64,000 bases of DNA from Brachionus koreanus. Its lineage: Eukaryota > Rotifera > Eurotatoria > Ploima > Brachionidae. The notes below the pieces were generated by a model that was not told the DNA's origin, searched no databases, and saw nothing but the letters and a program-made list of their open reading frames with translations. The position numbers and the translations under genes are program-made. Shown here piece by piece: positions 36,401 to 51,400 of this stretch (position 1 is the first letter of the stretch; each line of letters starts with the position of its first letter). The stretch covers positions 3,378,824-3,442,823 of the forward strand of contig PJRA01000005.1 in NCBI GenBank assembly GCA_016987375.1, written 5' to 3'.

Positions 36401-39400
36401 AAAACTTATAAACTAAACTTGACCGTAGAATATTAACTATTATTATTATTAACTATTATTATTATACTCAGATAAGTCAAATTGAAAAAAGGAAATGTTC
36501 AAATAAAAAGTCAATTTTACTTGTCCAAAAATTTTAAATTTAACTATGAAGTCTAATATTAAATTGCATAATTTGAAAAAATATAAATTTAAATTTTTGC
36601 CTGTTTTTTTAAATGAATTCTCATCTCAAAATTAAATTTTTCAAATTTTTTAAAAATTTTACTTAAAACCAACTTATATTATCCCTTATCAGCTGATATA
36701 AACAAGCGGGAAAAAATGTCACAATAGTTAATATTACACCATATTATTCGATATCAGATAATTTAAGATGATATGATGTGAGTAGATAATTTCTGTCGCC
36801 CTATATATTTTCAACTAAATTACTAAATTTAGATTTCTATCGTCAAATGATAGCATAGATTTATATATTAATCAAATTTTTTTCTTATTTTTTTAATCAC
36901 ATCTGCGATCATTGTTTTTATGATCAGTCTTTTTCAACAAAACAGCATCATTAAAGTGATCACACTTTGGAAAAGAATAAATTCAGAGACAAAAAGCCAA
37001 AATAACAGAAAAAGCTAACCCTTCGGTTTTGTGTTTTAAAAAACTAAATAACTCAAACTAAATCCATTATGAAATACCCTTGCAAATAGTGGCAAATTAA
37101 AGTTTATGATCAAATTAAAATGATCATGCTCAAGAGTTATCATTTAAAATAGATTTTAAAATATTTTTGAGTAAAAAATTTATTGCAGAAGCATGTTTTC
37201 AAAGTAAACATTCAATGCTCAACTTGATTTTTTAAGTCTGCAAGTTTCTGCAAAAGATTTCTGAATGCAGAATTGTGCACAATAGATGGATATCGTTTAA
37301 CATGTAATGCTAATAATGAAAACATTTTTCTGCATTTAATTTTTCATTTAAAAAACTTCTTAGAAATTTGTAAAAAAATTATATTTGAGCATGATCATAA
37401 AATTTTGATCATAAACTTCAATATGCCCAAAAAATTGGGTTCTTTGGTACTTTTTGCAGTGGAATTTTTATTATTTTTTATATTTTTCATTTTATCACTC
37501 AATATTTTTAATAATAATAATAATAATCGCTCAATATGTATAGAAGCGTAAGTCATAAACCTTAATAAGCCATTAATTTTAATTTGAGATTTAAGTTATC
37601 TTAATAATTTGGTATTTAAATAAAAGCTAATAAATTTCTCTACAATTTTTGACTTCATTTTGTTACCTTTTAATACTCAGTCAAAATTTTTTAAATTTTG
37701 CATGCTTATTAGTATAAATTAAGGATGTAATTAAATGAACTCTATAATTTGAAATATATTTATTCGAACGCGGGCTGCTAAGAAGGTTCTTTTTGTGAGT
37801 TGCCTAATTCATCTGTCTAAATTATTTTAAAATAATTATATTAATTATTTTAGCAGTAGATTTACTATTTTTCACAGAAAAAGTAATAAATAATATCTTA
37901 TTTTTAAAAAGACTAAATAAAGAAAATTTTAAATTGGTGTTTTTTAATTTCCAAATATATGTCGGTGTTTTGGTGAAGTGGTTCGCACATCCGGCATCAA
38001 TTAGGAAGTCCAAGATTCAAATCTTCACTCAATTCCCGCTGCAAGCGCGTAGGGCTAGCCTGACCGTCCAAAATTAAAAAAGTTAAAAATAAATTTAAAT
38101 GACCCTTTGCTGCACAAGGATTGCATAAGGAGAAAAAAAAATATGGAGGTTTAAATTTGTTTTTTCAAAGTAAGATTAATTATATTTATTAATAAGATTG
38201 AAAAAAGAGATTATTTTCTGAAATCGTGATTTATTTATATTAATTTGTCAAAAAAAAATAGTCAGTTGAATGTAAAAATCGCAAATTAAAATTATTAGTC
38301 GTAATCTTTATTAATTAGTCATCACATAAAAATAAAATGTCTAAGGTAAAAAGCTATTAAGAAAAAACAATTAAATTTTTAAAAATATTAAGAAAAATTT
38401 TCCCATAATCTCATTAATAATTAATAATTTATTTGTTATCTTTTAATATGTGCTTATTTTGAGTTTAAATAATATTATTAAAACTCAAAATAAGATTGCT
38501 TGGTTATACTATTGAGTATAAATTGATCAAATTTATTATTGACACAAAATTGATTTATTTTATTTATTTTTCCGTAATGAGCTAATATTCCTTCAGATTA
38601 AAAAAATAAAAAGAATAAAATTTAAAATAATAAAAAAAAATTAAATATAGTAAAAATAATTTAAAAAATGAATAATTATATAATAAATAGATAAAATTAA
38701 ATAGAGAGTAATAGGTTACATATATTTATCAATTTTATTGACCCTTATTTATTTGAATTTTTTTGACATTAAATATCCTAACAATATTATTTTATTAATT
38801 TAATTAATTGTAAAAATAATAATTATTTTATTATTTTAATTATTTTATTATTTTAATTATTTTAGATTTTTTTTTAACAATTAATACATTTAATTGATAT
38901 TTTTTTATTTAATTAATACAATTCTTTGTAAATTTTAAAATTTATTACAATAACTATAATTTTACTAAATTTTAGAATCATTAGTATTAATCAATAAAAG
39001 AAATTAAAATCACTAATTTATTTTATTTCTCAGAAATTTAAATTGATCTTTAATTTTTATGAATAATGCTTTATGTAAATTTTAATTTTTGTTTATTTAG
39101 GGTGATGTAATCCGATTGTTCCATGCCGAGCAAGAAAAATATCTAACATGTGATGAATATAAAGGAAAAAGACAGGTTTTTATTCGAAGTACAGCACGTT
39201 TAGCGGCCACATCAGCAACATCGTCGAAAGCTTTATGGGAAGTTGAAATTGTTAAAAAAGATCCGTGTCGTGGAGGTGCTTCTCGATGGTCTAATTTGTT
39301 TCGTTTTAAACATCTTGCATCTGGAAGCTATCTGGGCGCCGAAGTTGACAATGATCTCACCGAGGACCAAATGCGCTCAAAATTAAGAGGTGATTCTTCC

Positions 39401-42400
39401 AACTTAGTTTACTATCTAGTCAGTATCAATAATGCCTTTGAGCATTCTACCATTTTTGAATTGGATGAAACCACAATTACCCTTCATGATTCGCCGGTTC
39501 CAAGAAACTCCTATGTTAGATTGAAACATTGGGAAACCGGCTCTTGGGTTCACAGCACGGCTTTACTTATTGATAAAGAAGAAGAAAAACCAGTTATGTG
39601 GAAAATAGGTTGTGCTAAAATAAAAGAGGACAAAGAGGCCTTTCAACTTATTCCAGTTCCAACCAACGAGGTCAGAGATTTGGATTTTGCCACTGATGCA
39701 GCCAAAATGTTGCGTGTTTTTGCGGAAAAAATATTAAATAACCAACTTTTGATGAATGATAAGAGATCTTTATGCGCATTGTTAACTGATTTAATTTTTT
39801 TTGTTGCCGAATATGAACATGGTAGCACCACTGATTCTCTGGAAATTCAACTGAATAAACCAAATCGAGAAAGACAAAAATTAATGAGAGAACAAAATAT
39901 TTTGCAACAAGTATTTAGAATTTTAAAAGCACCTTTTACTGAATATGGCAATAAGAACGGCCTACAGACTCACGAACTTAAGGATCCAAAGCATGGCTTG
40001 CAACAAATTTTTCGTCTTTGCTATAGAATACTCAAGCACTCGCAACAGTCTTACAGAAAAAATCAAGTATCTTCTTATTGTTTTATTTTTATCAATTTCT
40101 TAAGTGTTAAGACTTAGGAAAATAAATTTTTTTTTTTAATTTTTTTTTACTTTACAAAAGGAATATATTGCCAAACAATTTGGATTCATGCAGAATCACA
40201 TTGGTTTTGATGTATTGGCTGAGGAAACAATAACGGCTTTGTTGCACAGTAATAGACAGCTATTGGAAAAACACATAACTCGCAAAGAAATAGACACTTT
40301 TGTTAATCTAGTAAAGTCAAATAAAGATTACAAATTTTTAGAGTACTTATCCGATTTATGTGTGGCCAACAACGAAGCCATACCAAGCACCCAGGAACTA
40401 ATCTGCAATTGTGTCCTGAAAACAAAAGAGAATTCAAGTATTCTCATCGAAACAAAGTATGTAAAATAATTGAGAAAATTTGCTGCACTTAAATTTTTAT
40501 TAATAAATTTGAAGTGCTGAATTATCTTGGTCTTGAATAGAAAGCGCTTAAACTATATTTTTTCAAAAATTTAAGAAAAAACTTTTTTTAGATTAGCCAC
40601 TAAAAGAATAAAGTTTCCTATACTGATTATAAAATTACATATAAAAAAAAACTCATTTTATTAAGTATTAAAAAAAATTCAACTTTAAAAAATTAAAAAC
40701 TTAAATGACTCTCAAAAAAATATCTGCAAAATATGGTTAATTTCAATACACATTTTAGATTTATAGGAAATTAGCCTAAAAAATAGACAAATTTTATAGA
40801 AAGTCAAAATTTAGATCTCGAATCGTTCAAAGAATTTGAGTAAACCATTTGTACGTTAAAAAAGGTTAACCACATTTTCATATTTAATACATTCACATAA
40901 TTGTTGACCAGATAATCCACCAAACTAGCCAAGAAATGTTATCTATAGTTTAGTTTAGGTTATAATAAATGCACAGTTTATGAAACACACCTTTTTTCAC
41001 TCACATTATTTTTTCTCTGAATTACTTTGTATACACTACTGATTTATATGTAAAAAACTGTAATTTTACGTAAATATAAAGTTATTTAAAAGACGTGATT
41101 TTCCAAAAGTCATTTTAAATCATATTATGGAATTTATCGTAAGATTACAGTTTTTTACATATAATAACGTTTAATTACGTAAAATATGACCAAATCTTCG
41201 TATCAAATCAGTAATATATATATATTTTTTTTAAATTGAATTATATGATTAAATGGATGAGAAAAATAACTCAAATTTATGGTTAAGGGTTAAAAAAAAA
41301 AGATTTTTAAGTCGAATCAATTTTATTGGTATTTTAGGTTGTTAAACATCTTCTCAAGTGTGTTTTGATTCTTCCTATATAAATTTTCTCTAATGTGGTT
41401 GGGCTATTTATCTGTAGAGCTTTTGTTTTTCCAAATCATCTCTTAAAGCTCGTATTCATTTTTGTAGATCTCAAATTTCACCAGTTAAATAAGGTTTTTC
41501 ACAAAAGATATAAAAATTTTGTAAAATTTTTAATATATTGTTGTCAAATCTTTATAAAATTTATAAATTGATTGTTTTTTAAAGCTTATTAATTTTCAAA
41601 AAAAACAATTAATAAATAAATTTGAAAATATTCAATTAGCCATTTCTTTCTATTAATTACTCATGATATGCTTTAAATTAGTAACTCATTAAAAAATTAT
41701 AGCTTCCACCACCTTGTAAAGTTGATGTAATGTTCAAAATGTAATGTTTTCAATTTAGGTGAGACAAGTAAAAAAAATTGAGTGAATAAATTTTTTTCTT
41801 AAGTTTCAAATTCCAATTTTAGAAAAAAATATTAAAATTATTTATTTTACTTTTTATTGTTTTTTTTTTACTATAAATGTTTCTTTAAAAAATTTTTTTA
41901 ATATTTAAAAATCAAGTATTCCAAGATCTTAGATCCTTCAGAAGGCCACTTTTGGTCGAAACGCTTCAATCGTTTTTTGATGCAAAATTTCTTAGAAATC
42001 AAAAAACGGTCGATGTTTTTCGAACAAGAATAAAATTTCTTAAACACATTAACTTCATCTATAAGTTGTTTTGAAAATTTCTTTCAAGAAAAGATATCAA
42101 ATTCTTAATCAAAATTAATGCCTTTTTTTATAAGAATTGAGCGATGCAATCAAAAGATAGTTTTAATGGAGAGCACAGATGATTTTTCCAATCGATTAAA
42201 AATTCAGAATCAATTTTCTGAGAGCAATAGCAGTTTAACAATTTATTCAGCTCCCAAAGATGACCGGCATGCCGAATTAAACGATTCAATATATCAAGCT
42301 ATTAGTGATTTAGACGAAAATATTATTCTTTGCTGGGATAACTATGCAATTCAACTGCAAGAGCTTGTCAAATCAGAATCAATTTATGAGAGAAACATGC

Positions 42401-45400
42401 TTGAATACTATCGTTATCAGCTTAATTTATTTTCGAATATGTGCTTAAATCGACAGTACTTGGCGATCGAAGAACTTAGTCCAAATTTAACCATTGATTT
42501 AATCCTTAAGTATTTTTTATTTTATGATAGTTTTTTTTTAAACCTAATATGTTAATTCTTTAGATGTATGCAAGATGATATGCTTAATCACGATCTTAGA
42601 GCCTCATTTTGTCGTTTGATGCTACATCTTCATGTAATTACATTTCTTTTTTTTTTAATTTTCAATTTAAAAATCAATTTTATAATTTTATAATTTTATT
42701 TGAAAGCCAAACTTAAAATAGGCTTATCTTTTATTCAATTACCAAAATCTAATGCGGGTTTTTTCTATTTTTTTAACCAAAAATTAAACTTTATTCTACA
42801 CTATGGCATTAGGTTGTAACAGTCTTTATCTGATATCAAGTGCTATCAAATGATGTAAAATGAGAACAAATGATATTAGCTCAAATTATATTAGCTATCA
42901 AAGACTATCAGCTGATATAGTTTTATATACATTTGTATTTATTTTGCATCAATATCAAGCGACTAAACCATATCCCTCTAGAGAGCATAATAATAGACTC
43001 CTGTTTATGGAAACCATTTTTTTTCATGGCTTGGTCATGCGTTGTGGCGGCCACTAGACCGCCAAAACTTGGTGTTGGCCGTCTGGGTTAAAATTTTTTT
43101 TTTCTAAATTTTATTTTTTTATCATATACTCAATTTTTTTATCTATCAAATTTTCATATTTGAAATTTTTTTTAATTTTATTTTTGTACACGGGCATCAA
43201 AACGGCCAACAACATTTTTTAGCAGTCCTATGGCCGCCACTGATGATACCCAACACTAGTCACGCCATATGCATGGAAAGCAAAGAAGAATCAGCTAGAA
43301 TTTATTACAGATAAAATCGTTTTTTTCATTATCTATTAGCTTCAATTAAAATTTACTAAAAAAAAATGTTAAAAAATTTAATGATAAATATAATTTTCCT
43401 CTTTAAAATAATAATTATTATTATTGAAATTTATAAACATTGATCATTTATTTTTATATATGTTGAATTGATTTTTTTTTGATTGAAATAAAATAAAAAG
43501 ATTTATGTTATAAAAATTAACTAAACAAAAGATATAGGTAAATTTTTTTTTTTTATAGGTTGATCGAGAACCACAAGAATTGGTCACACCCGTTAATTAT
43601 GCTCGATTATGGATCAATATACCGCTAGCAATAAATATCGAAAAGTAATTTAAACTAAAATTAAAATTCTTTGAAAAAAAAAAACTCAAATGGCTTTAAT
43701 ATGTTAATAAAAGATGCAAAAACGTTAGATTAAAGTAAGGAAAATATAAAGCTTAATTTTATTAAACAAGCTATATTCCTAACCCATCATTTTTAATATC
43801 AAAAATAATTTTAAAAAAAAAAACCACTGTTGTCAAAAATATATCTAAGCTTGTTTTGAATAATTCGTTTTTTTATGAAACAAGCTTTAGATTTTGCATT
43901 TATATGTTACCTGGATGCACTGTTCGAATACCTTTCACAAAATAATTTTTTTAAAAACTTATTTAATTTAAATTGAACTTTGGTGTTTGCTTAGCTATGA
44001 CGCAGCCAACGAAGAAGAAAGCAATATGCAACTTTCGGATAGTCAAACCAGAATAGAAGGCGTACGCAAACGGTTTGTTCGTTCGACACCTTCTACTCCA
44101 GTTAATTCAAACAACCTTTTTCAAAATCAATCAAGCCATATAAACAATGAGCCCGAGGACACCAAATTTCAGGCAACTATTGACTTTGTAAGAGCATATT
44201 TGGACAATGTGGTTCAGCAAACATCTCCATTTGGTGATAGAGAACAAAATAAATTAACATTTGAGGTATAAAGATTCAAATTTTTCGGCAGTTTTTTTAG
44301 TAGTTTATTTATAATTTAAATAAAAGGTTGTCAATTTGGCGAAAAATTTAATTTATTTTGGCTTCTATAGCTTCAAAGATCTTCTCAAATTGACAAAAAC
44401 ATTGCTAGAAATACTAGATCATGATGACAATACAACAAATTCTGGTTCCAGCGAAGACCAAGGTAAGAACTTAGCTTAACTAAGCATGTGGAATTGATTT
44501 TGCTTATGATTTTTTTCATTAATTTTGCATTAAACTTAGCATCAGAGATTTTTGGCGAGAGCACTTCACCCCTTAAAGCTTCAACCCAATCCAACCATAA
44601 TAAAAATCTAGGAGAAAGCGAAAAAACATCGAAAATGTCTTGTACTCAACTAGGTTTGATGCATTTTGTGAATGATTATACTAACGAAGCACATATAATT
44701 CAGGCTAATGCAACAGAGCGCAAGTATCGCTATGGCTTAAATTTCCTCACCCATGAAAATATTGTCTATGAAACTAAACTTAGAATTATCGATATCCTAC
44801 AGGTTTGTTGTGTTTTTTTTTCCTTGTTGGTGCATTTCCCTAAGGCCGCATTGTGATTTGAAAAGTTAAAAAAAATTAATTTTTATATTTTTTTTTTGAT
44901 AATTTTAAAGCAATACAGAGCAATTCTTTACTCAGTCTGAATAAACTAGAAGACTATTTTTTGTACAATGAAGAGGAAGAGAGTGTATCACGCAATTATT
45001 TGATGCTAATTGAAGATCGTTTTATGGCCAAAGTAGCCGAAGAGTCACAAACAAATGAATCCGCGTCGACTTTTGGCAACAAAAATTTAGTTTCTCAGAG
45101 CTCGAGCTCAAATACCCAGTCGACCTCGACTGGTCTTTTAACTCATGCCGATAAGTTAATAATTAAGGCTAAAGTGTATATTCTGGAGATATTAGAGGTA
45201 TAAGGCTTATAAATCGTTTTAAGATTCTTAAATCCTCGGCCTTTTTTTTTAAATAAAATTTAAAATTTTTTATGTTTATTTTTTAGTTTATTCTCAATGT
45301 TCGTCTTGACTATAGGCTTACTTATCTATTATCACTGTTTAAAAAAGCATATGAAAGCGCGTATAGCAATTCGAATAGCATGCCTGACAAAAAAGCCTTC

Positions 45401-48400
45401 ATTAAGCTTGTTGCCGAAGCTGAAAAAATATTTCGAAATGAAAAAGAACTAACTGACTTAGATTTGGATGGAGCTGGAGGAAAAACTGTAGGTTTTTTCG
45501 CATTTTTTTTTTATTTCAAAATTAAAACCAAAACAAATTTCAAAATGTCAAAATATATTTTAATTCCCTTTGTTCGATATTGCAGCATCAAAAATTGACT
45601 TAAATTTTTTAAATTGCGCAATTATTAAAAGATTTTTATTTTAGATTTTTAATCTAATTAATCAGTGTCAAATTTTGTTTTAAAATTTTTGAATTTTTAA
45701 TCAAAAACACAAAAAATTAAAATCAATTTAATAAAAAAATTTAAATGAATATTTTTCAAATATAGTGTTTGAAGAAAAGCCGCTGAACGGTTATTCTAAG
45801 TAAAACTTAGCAAAAAGACTGACAGTAAAAAACAAATTTTTAAGAATGGAAACATTTACAGATTGAGCCATAAATGTTTCAATGTTTTAGCTTAACCTAT
45901 ATTATATTATATTAGCGTGATATGAGAGAAAAGTGTTAGTGTGGTTGAATTGAGCGGATATGAAAATAAAATGCTGTTCAATGAATAAAAAGTGTGATAA
46001 GTTAAATTCTGATACTGAAAACTATACACATTTAGTATAAATTTAAATTAGCTGAAATTTAGTTTTCATTTGTGATTGCTGTATCACAACAATAATGAAT
46101 GAAGTTTACTTAAAAAAATACTGTACTTTTTAGTGAACTTTTTAATCTAAACTGTAATTTTTATTTTTTTGTCTTTTTTTTACATGAGAAAAATAATTTT
46201 GGTTTAAAAATATGATGAAAAAGAAAAATTATTGAACAATTTTTTTATTAATTTCACAATACACAGAAATTATTTTAAGTTCCATTCAATATTCTAAATG
46301 AAAATTAATTAAAACAAAAATTTTGTAAAATTTTATTTATCTTATTTTATTTATTTATCGATTTGAATAAATTGATTTTGCTTTTTATTAGGTAATTTTG
46401 CACAATATAATGTTATAAACTTAAAGAGTTTTTTTTTTTATTCTTCATTCGAAGTATTTTAATGTAATTGTAGATTTTAGATTTTTTGATGTAAAATTTA
46501 GTAAAATGATTTAATATTGCCCGTTCTGTGATTTTTATTCAAACATTCCATAATTGCAAAAGAAAATAAAATAATTAAAGTTAAAAAATCAAATTAGAAT
46601 TTTTTAGGATTAAAGTTATTTGAACTGACATGATATTAGGGTGAGTCAAAAAATTTTGCTTTTTTTTTTTAACTACTGAGTGAAAAAGATGAATATTAGA
46701 AGGAGAAAGATCTTGGTTATATGCTAGATGAGGAACAATTTCGATCCCTTCTAGCTCTTCTATTTTTTTTATTGTTCTTCTAGATGTATGAAGTCTAACG
46801 CTATCTTGAAGAAACAAACCTGGCTTTCGATTGATCAATGAATGATATTTTTCTTGATGTAAAGCACAAACTGGTTCTAATTTTTTGGAATAAAGTTTAG
46901 CGTTTTTTGTTTCGAACCAGCTCAAAGTGTATTGGCCCTAGGAAATTCCCTCAAACACACATCATTCCCTTATTATCAAAGCGTCCTCTTTTCACGACTG
47001 ACTGAATTGGATCCAAGCATTGATTTCTGTAATCATAATTTCAAAAATAGATCCATTTATCATCAAAAGTAATAATTCGTCTGAAAAATCGTTCTTCTAG
47101 AGGATTTTTTAAGTATTTGTCTACAAATTTCAATCTGGCTTTGAATATCAAAATCTGTTAAATCATTAGAAGCAACTCTATTACATATGTTAGCTTTGTT
47201 AATCAAATTAAGAGACGAGATATCGTCAATTTTGATGGGTAAAGGTCATAATTGATAATTGGCGATTAAGAAGCTTGGGGTCTCAAGGGTCTCATCATCA
47301 CTATTGAAATTTTATAAACCAATATTGTACCCTTCCTATTTTTAGCACATTTTCATCTTCCATTAGATAGATTTCACTAGTTATTGCTGTAGCTGCTGAT
47401 AGGCCTTTTTCCAAAAATGTCGCAACAGTACCAAAATTTCAAAATTTTCATTCAAAGTTTTTATTTTTTAAAATTTTTTATAATTAAATAAACAAAGAAT
47501 TAGATCTATCATTTTGAACAACATTCAATTCTGTTAAATCAAAGATGCCAAAATAAAAAATATCCAACACTTTAAAAAAGCAAAATTTTATGAACTAACC
47601 CAATATTCTGAATTGATCATCTGCTTTGATCTGCAATTTTTATCCTTGTTTTAACAATTCATTTTCCAGTATGTAAAATAATTTTTCTTTAGTTTTTAAG
47701 AGTTCTCTTAAAACTAATAATGCACGACTATCCACCATTAGTAAGCGGATCATTACAACTCTTATTCAGACATTTTAGTCAAATTCAAGAGACTCTTTCA
47801 GCTTTCAAACAAGTAACTTTTTGATTCAGAAAATAATTAAAAAAATTAAAAAGCTACATTTTTTAAAATAGATTCAATTATTGGTGTCTGATGATGATGT
47901 CAACAATTACAACAAAATTAAGACTGATCTTGACAAACTGCGTCTTCTTGTCGAACAATCTGAATTGTGGATTTTCAAAAAAAAAGAAAATTCCAAAGAC
48001 GAATCAGAAGTAACAAAGATATCGAAAGGGACCTCAAATGCCAAGATTAGTCTACAAAAATATAGAGGCTATTCAGAAAGCATAGATAGCGATTTTTTGA
48101 ATCTTTTGGAACTTGACTTTGGGCCCGAGATCGAAAACTCGGCCATTCAAAAATACAAAGAACTTTACACTATATTACAAAATCTTATAAAACTATGTGT
48201 CAATCAGACTGCTATGCCGACTGGAACAATAAAAAAAAAGCCACGTCGAAATGACCAGCGCTTATTGCGAAACATGGGTGTACACAATATAGTGCTCGAT
48301 TTGACCAAGATTACTTACGAAAAGCTAGAAGATAAACGAATGAAAATAATAATGAAAACAGCTCATGAATTCCTGCAAAATTTTTGCTTTTCCAATCCAC

Positions 48401-51400
48401 ACAATCAAGCGCTTTTACATGAAAAAATTGACTTGACCCATTATCCATCAAATGAATGGGAAGCAAAAACAGCTACATATATTTTTAAAGACAATTCAAT
48501 TCTTCTAAACGAAATAAATGAAAGGCTAATTCAAAATTTTATACATGCCTTGGAACATCAGAATGTAGACGAGTCCAAAGTGGCCTATTTGGAGTTTTTG
48601 CAAACAATATGCGTTATTGATGGTCATGAGATAAAAAAGTGTCAAGATATGATAATTGCCGAGTTAATGAACTCGGATATAATGAGCTTTAGTTCAGACA
48701 AGACGCACATTGATGAAATATGTATGTTAATGCAAAAACAAAGGCAATCAGATGGCGAGAATAGCACCAATGTTCTCAACGGTCAATTGTTATTTCACAT
48801 TAATCTAATTAAAGTTTTGATTAGTTGTACAATGGGAAAAAACACTTTCACTGAAATCAAATGCCATACAATTTTATCTTTGGAAGATATTGAAAAAGTG
48901 GTAACTAACAAGCATTGTTTGGTGCAGGTTAAAGAGACTTATTTGAATTTTTTGTATCATTGTCACATTGATACTGAGAATGAAACTAAAGAAATATTCA
49001 CTCAGCCATTTATTTGGAACATTTTTGAAAGCTTTATTCACGATATTAATTTAGTATGTCAATCAAATGAAAAAATTGACGACAAAAATCTTCAAGTTTA
49101 TGTTGCCGAGAGTATTATAGAAGTTGTTAGTGGATTTTTCAATCATACACAATTTAATCAAATACCTCAGCCTCAGGTGAGAAATAAAATCAAAAAAAAA
49201 ACTAGCTTTTACTTTCTGAACGAATGATGAATTTTTAAAGATAGAACCAACTAAATAGTAAAAAGCAAGAATTAAATTAAGATTGAATAAAGTTGGAGTT
49301 CTTTTTAAAAAATTTCAAACTCTTGTATTATCTTAGAAATAATAATTTTAAAAATTGTGTAAAAATTGAAGAAATTAATCCAAGATTACTGATAAAATAT
49401 TTGTTTAATATTTGAAATTATTTGTTCTAATTTAGGAGTACTAGTAGTATAGTAGTAGTAAAAAATACTGCGACCCAAGAAAGGGTTAAGCTTTAACAAG
49501 CTAAAGCAGTAAATAATTCCATTTAAGCTATTTATCTAGTCTAGCTATAAAAATATTTTTTGTATTAGAATTAACTATTTCTTCAGAAAGGCTATTTCAA
49601 ATTTTAACAACACGATTTGCAAAAAATGATAACGATGCATACAATTTTTGACATCTTCTCTTGCCATACATTTTGTGTGTTTTCTCAAATTGTATACTTG
49701 ATTGGGAGAAAATTTCATTACATTAATAAGTTGAACACATTCATAGCCATTTATGATCTTATATATCTGAACTAAATTGATTTTTGTTTTTTTTCGTAAA
49801 TTCATCTTAAATTTTTTTTAATTTTATTTATATTATTTTATTTTAGAGTGAAATTCAGCAGATAAAATTTCCAAAAATATTGTATTGCTATTTTACCATA
49901 CAAAAAATGTAAAACTTAAAAATTTTTCCACATACATTTTTGCACATTCATCTATAACACTATCTAAATTATAAGAACAACATTATCTAATAGAATATCA
50001 TAAGCTTTTGGTGAATCAGGAAAATTATTAGGGTGTATTTGAGTTTTTTTTTCTCTTTTTTTTTTCATTTAAAAATTTAATATTTTGATGATTTTTTTAC
50101 TTGAACAAGGTTGTAAATAAAAATCTAGAAAAGCAAAAATAAATTTATTGAAAGATAAATGATATTTTATAATAATATCTTTGATTTACCCCCAATGTTG
50201 CTTTTTCAGAATCTTAAACGGTTATAGGTTTTAAAGCACCCCTATTCAAGTGTTTCTATTTTTCTAAACAAAAATAATGGCTTATAAAATGACTTAATAT
50301 TTAAAAAAATTACACAACTGATTTTTTTTTAATTTTTCTAAGGCAAGAAACTTGACTTACAGAAATCTATACAAGAAAATGTTAGAGTTATTCCGCTGTA
50401 GTTGGCTAACAGATTTGCAGCGTTCAAATATATCGTGCTTATTTAGTGCAATGTTGGAAAAATCCAATTTTATGGGAGTAAGCGAAATGCCATTGCCGAA
50501 AACTTTCGATTCAGTTGAAGGAGAAGCAACAGGCGACGAAAAGAGCAGAGCCGAGTCAGAAATTCCAAACTATTTTAGTAACGATAATGTATTTAGTCAT
50601 TCGGACGATTTCTACAATTCAAGAGTATCGCTAGACACCAAACATGATACCAGAGTGGTAAACGAGTCTTTTCAAGATAGCGTTATGCTTTTAGAGGAAG
50701 GTTTTGGCTCTAAAATGCAGGCTGAAATGCTTGTCTTGGTCGATGTTCTGCACAAACCCGCTGCCATATTTCATATTAACTCGGCATTTAGAATCAAGGC
50801 GCAGGACAAACGTTTTATTGGAAAGTAAGTTGCGCATTTTTTTATGAGCTCGTTAAATTTCAAAACTAAAAATTTAGATTGATAAATCATGCAAAATATC
50901 TTAGAGATAAACAAGAAAATCAATTGTGTATTAAATTACTACAAATTCTAAGGGAAATGATCCCTAATGAAAATGAGGTTAAAGCTAAAATAATTTTGCT
51001 TGAGGTTTTAAAATTCTTTTTTTTCCTAAATATGAATGTTGTAACCTTGATGTTGTCTCGTTATTGCATGATTTTGTTGTTTTGTTTTGTAATTTTAATA
51101 TTTTTTGTTGTAAAGCTTGATTAAACATTCAAAGTGCTTGCTAGAAGCTAAAGTAAAATCAGATTACATGCAAGTGAATCTGATACAAATATTTCGCCAA
51201 ATGGTCTTTCATAACTATTACCCAATGAATGATAAGCTGGTTTTTGTCCAAGCATTGTTTAATTAAAGATTATTTGATTCATGTGTTTTTTTTAGGCTGA
51301 AGAACTGCGCAAAACATTACTCACAAAATATTTAGAAGATGAGGATGATTCAGGCGATTTTAAGCGAAGCGGGTCGACTTCGAGTCTCGCCTCGAGCATC

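Noticed and set aside
36420..36475. Short TTA/ATT microsatellite
   Set aside because: Too short and imperfect to matter in such AT-rich DNA.
37273..37551. 92-residue plus-strand open frame with a hydrophobic stretch
   Set aside because: Covers the right arm of a foldback element; hydrophobicity comes from TTT/ATT codons of AT-rich DNA.
37961..38035. A tRNA gene
   Set aside because: A and B boxes are present but no paired acceptor stem or clear anticodon arm is seen, and a SINE body and tail follow.
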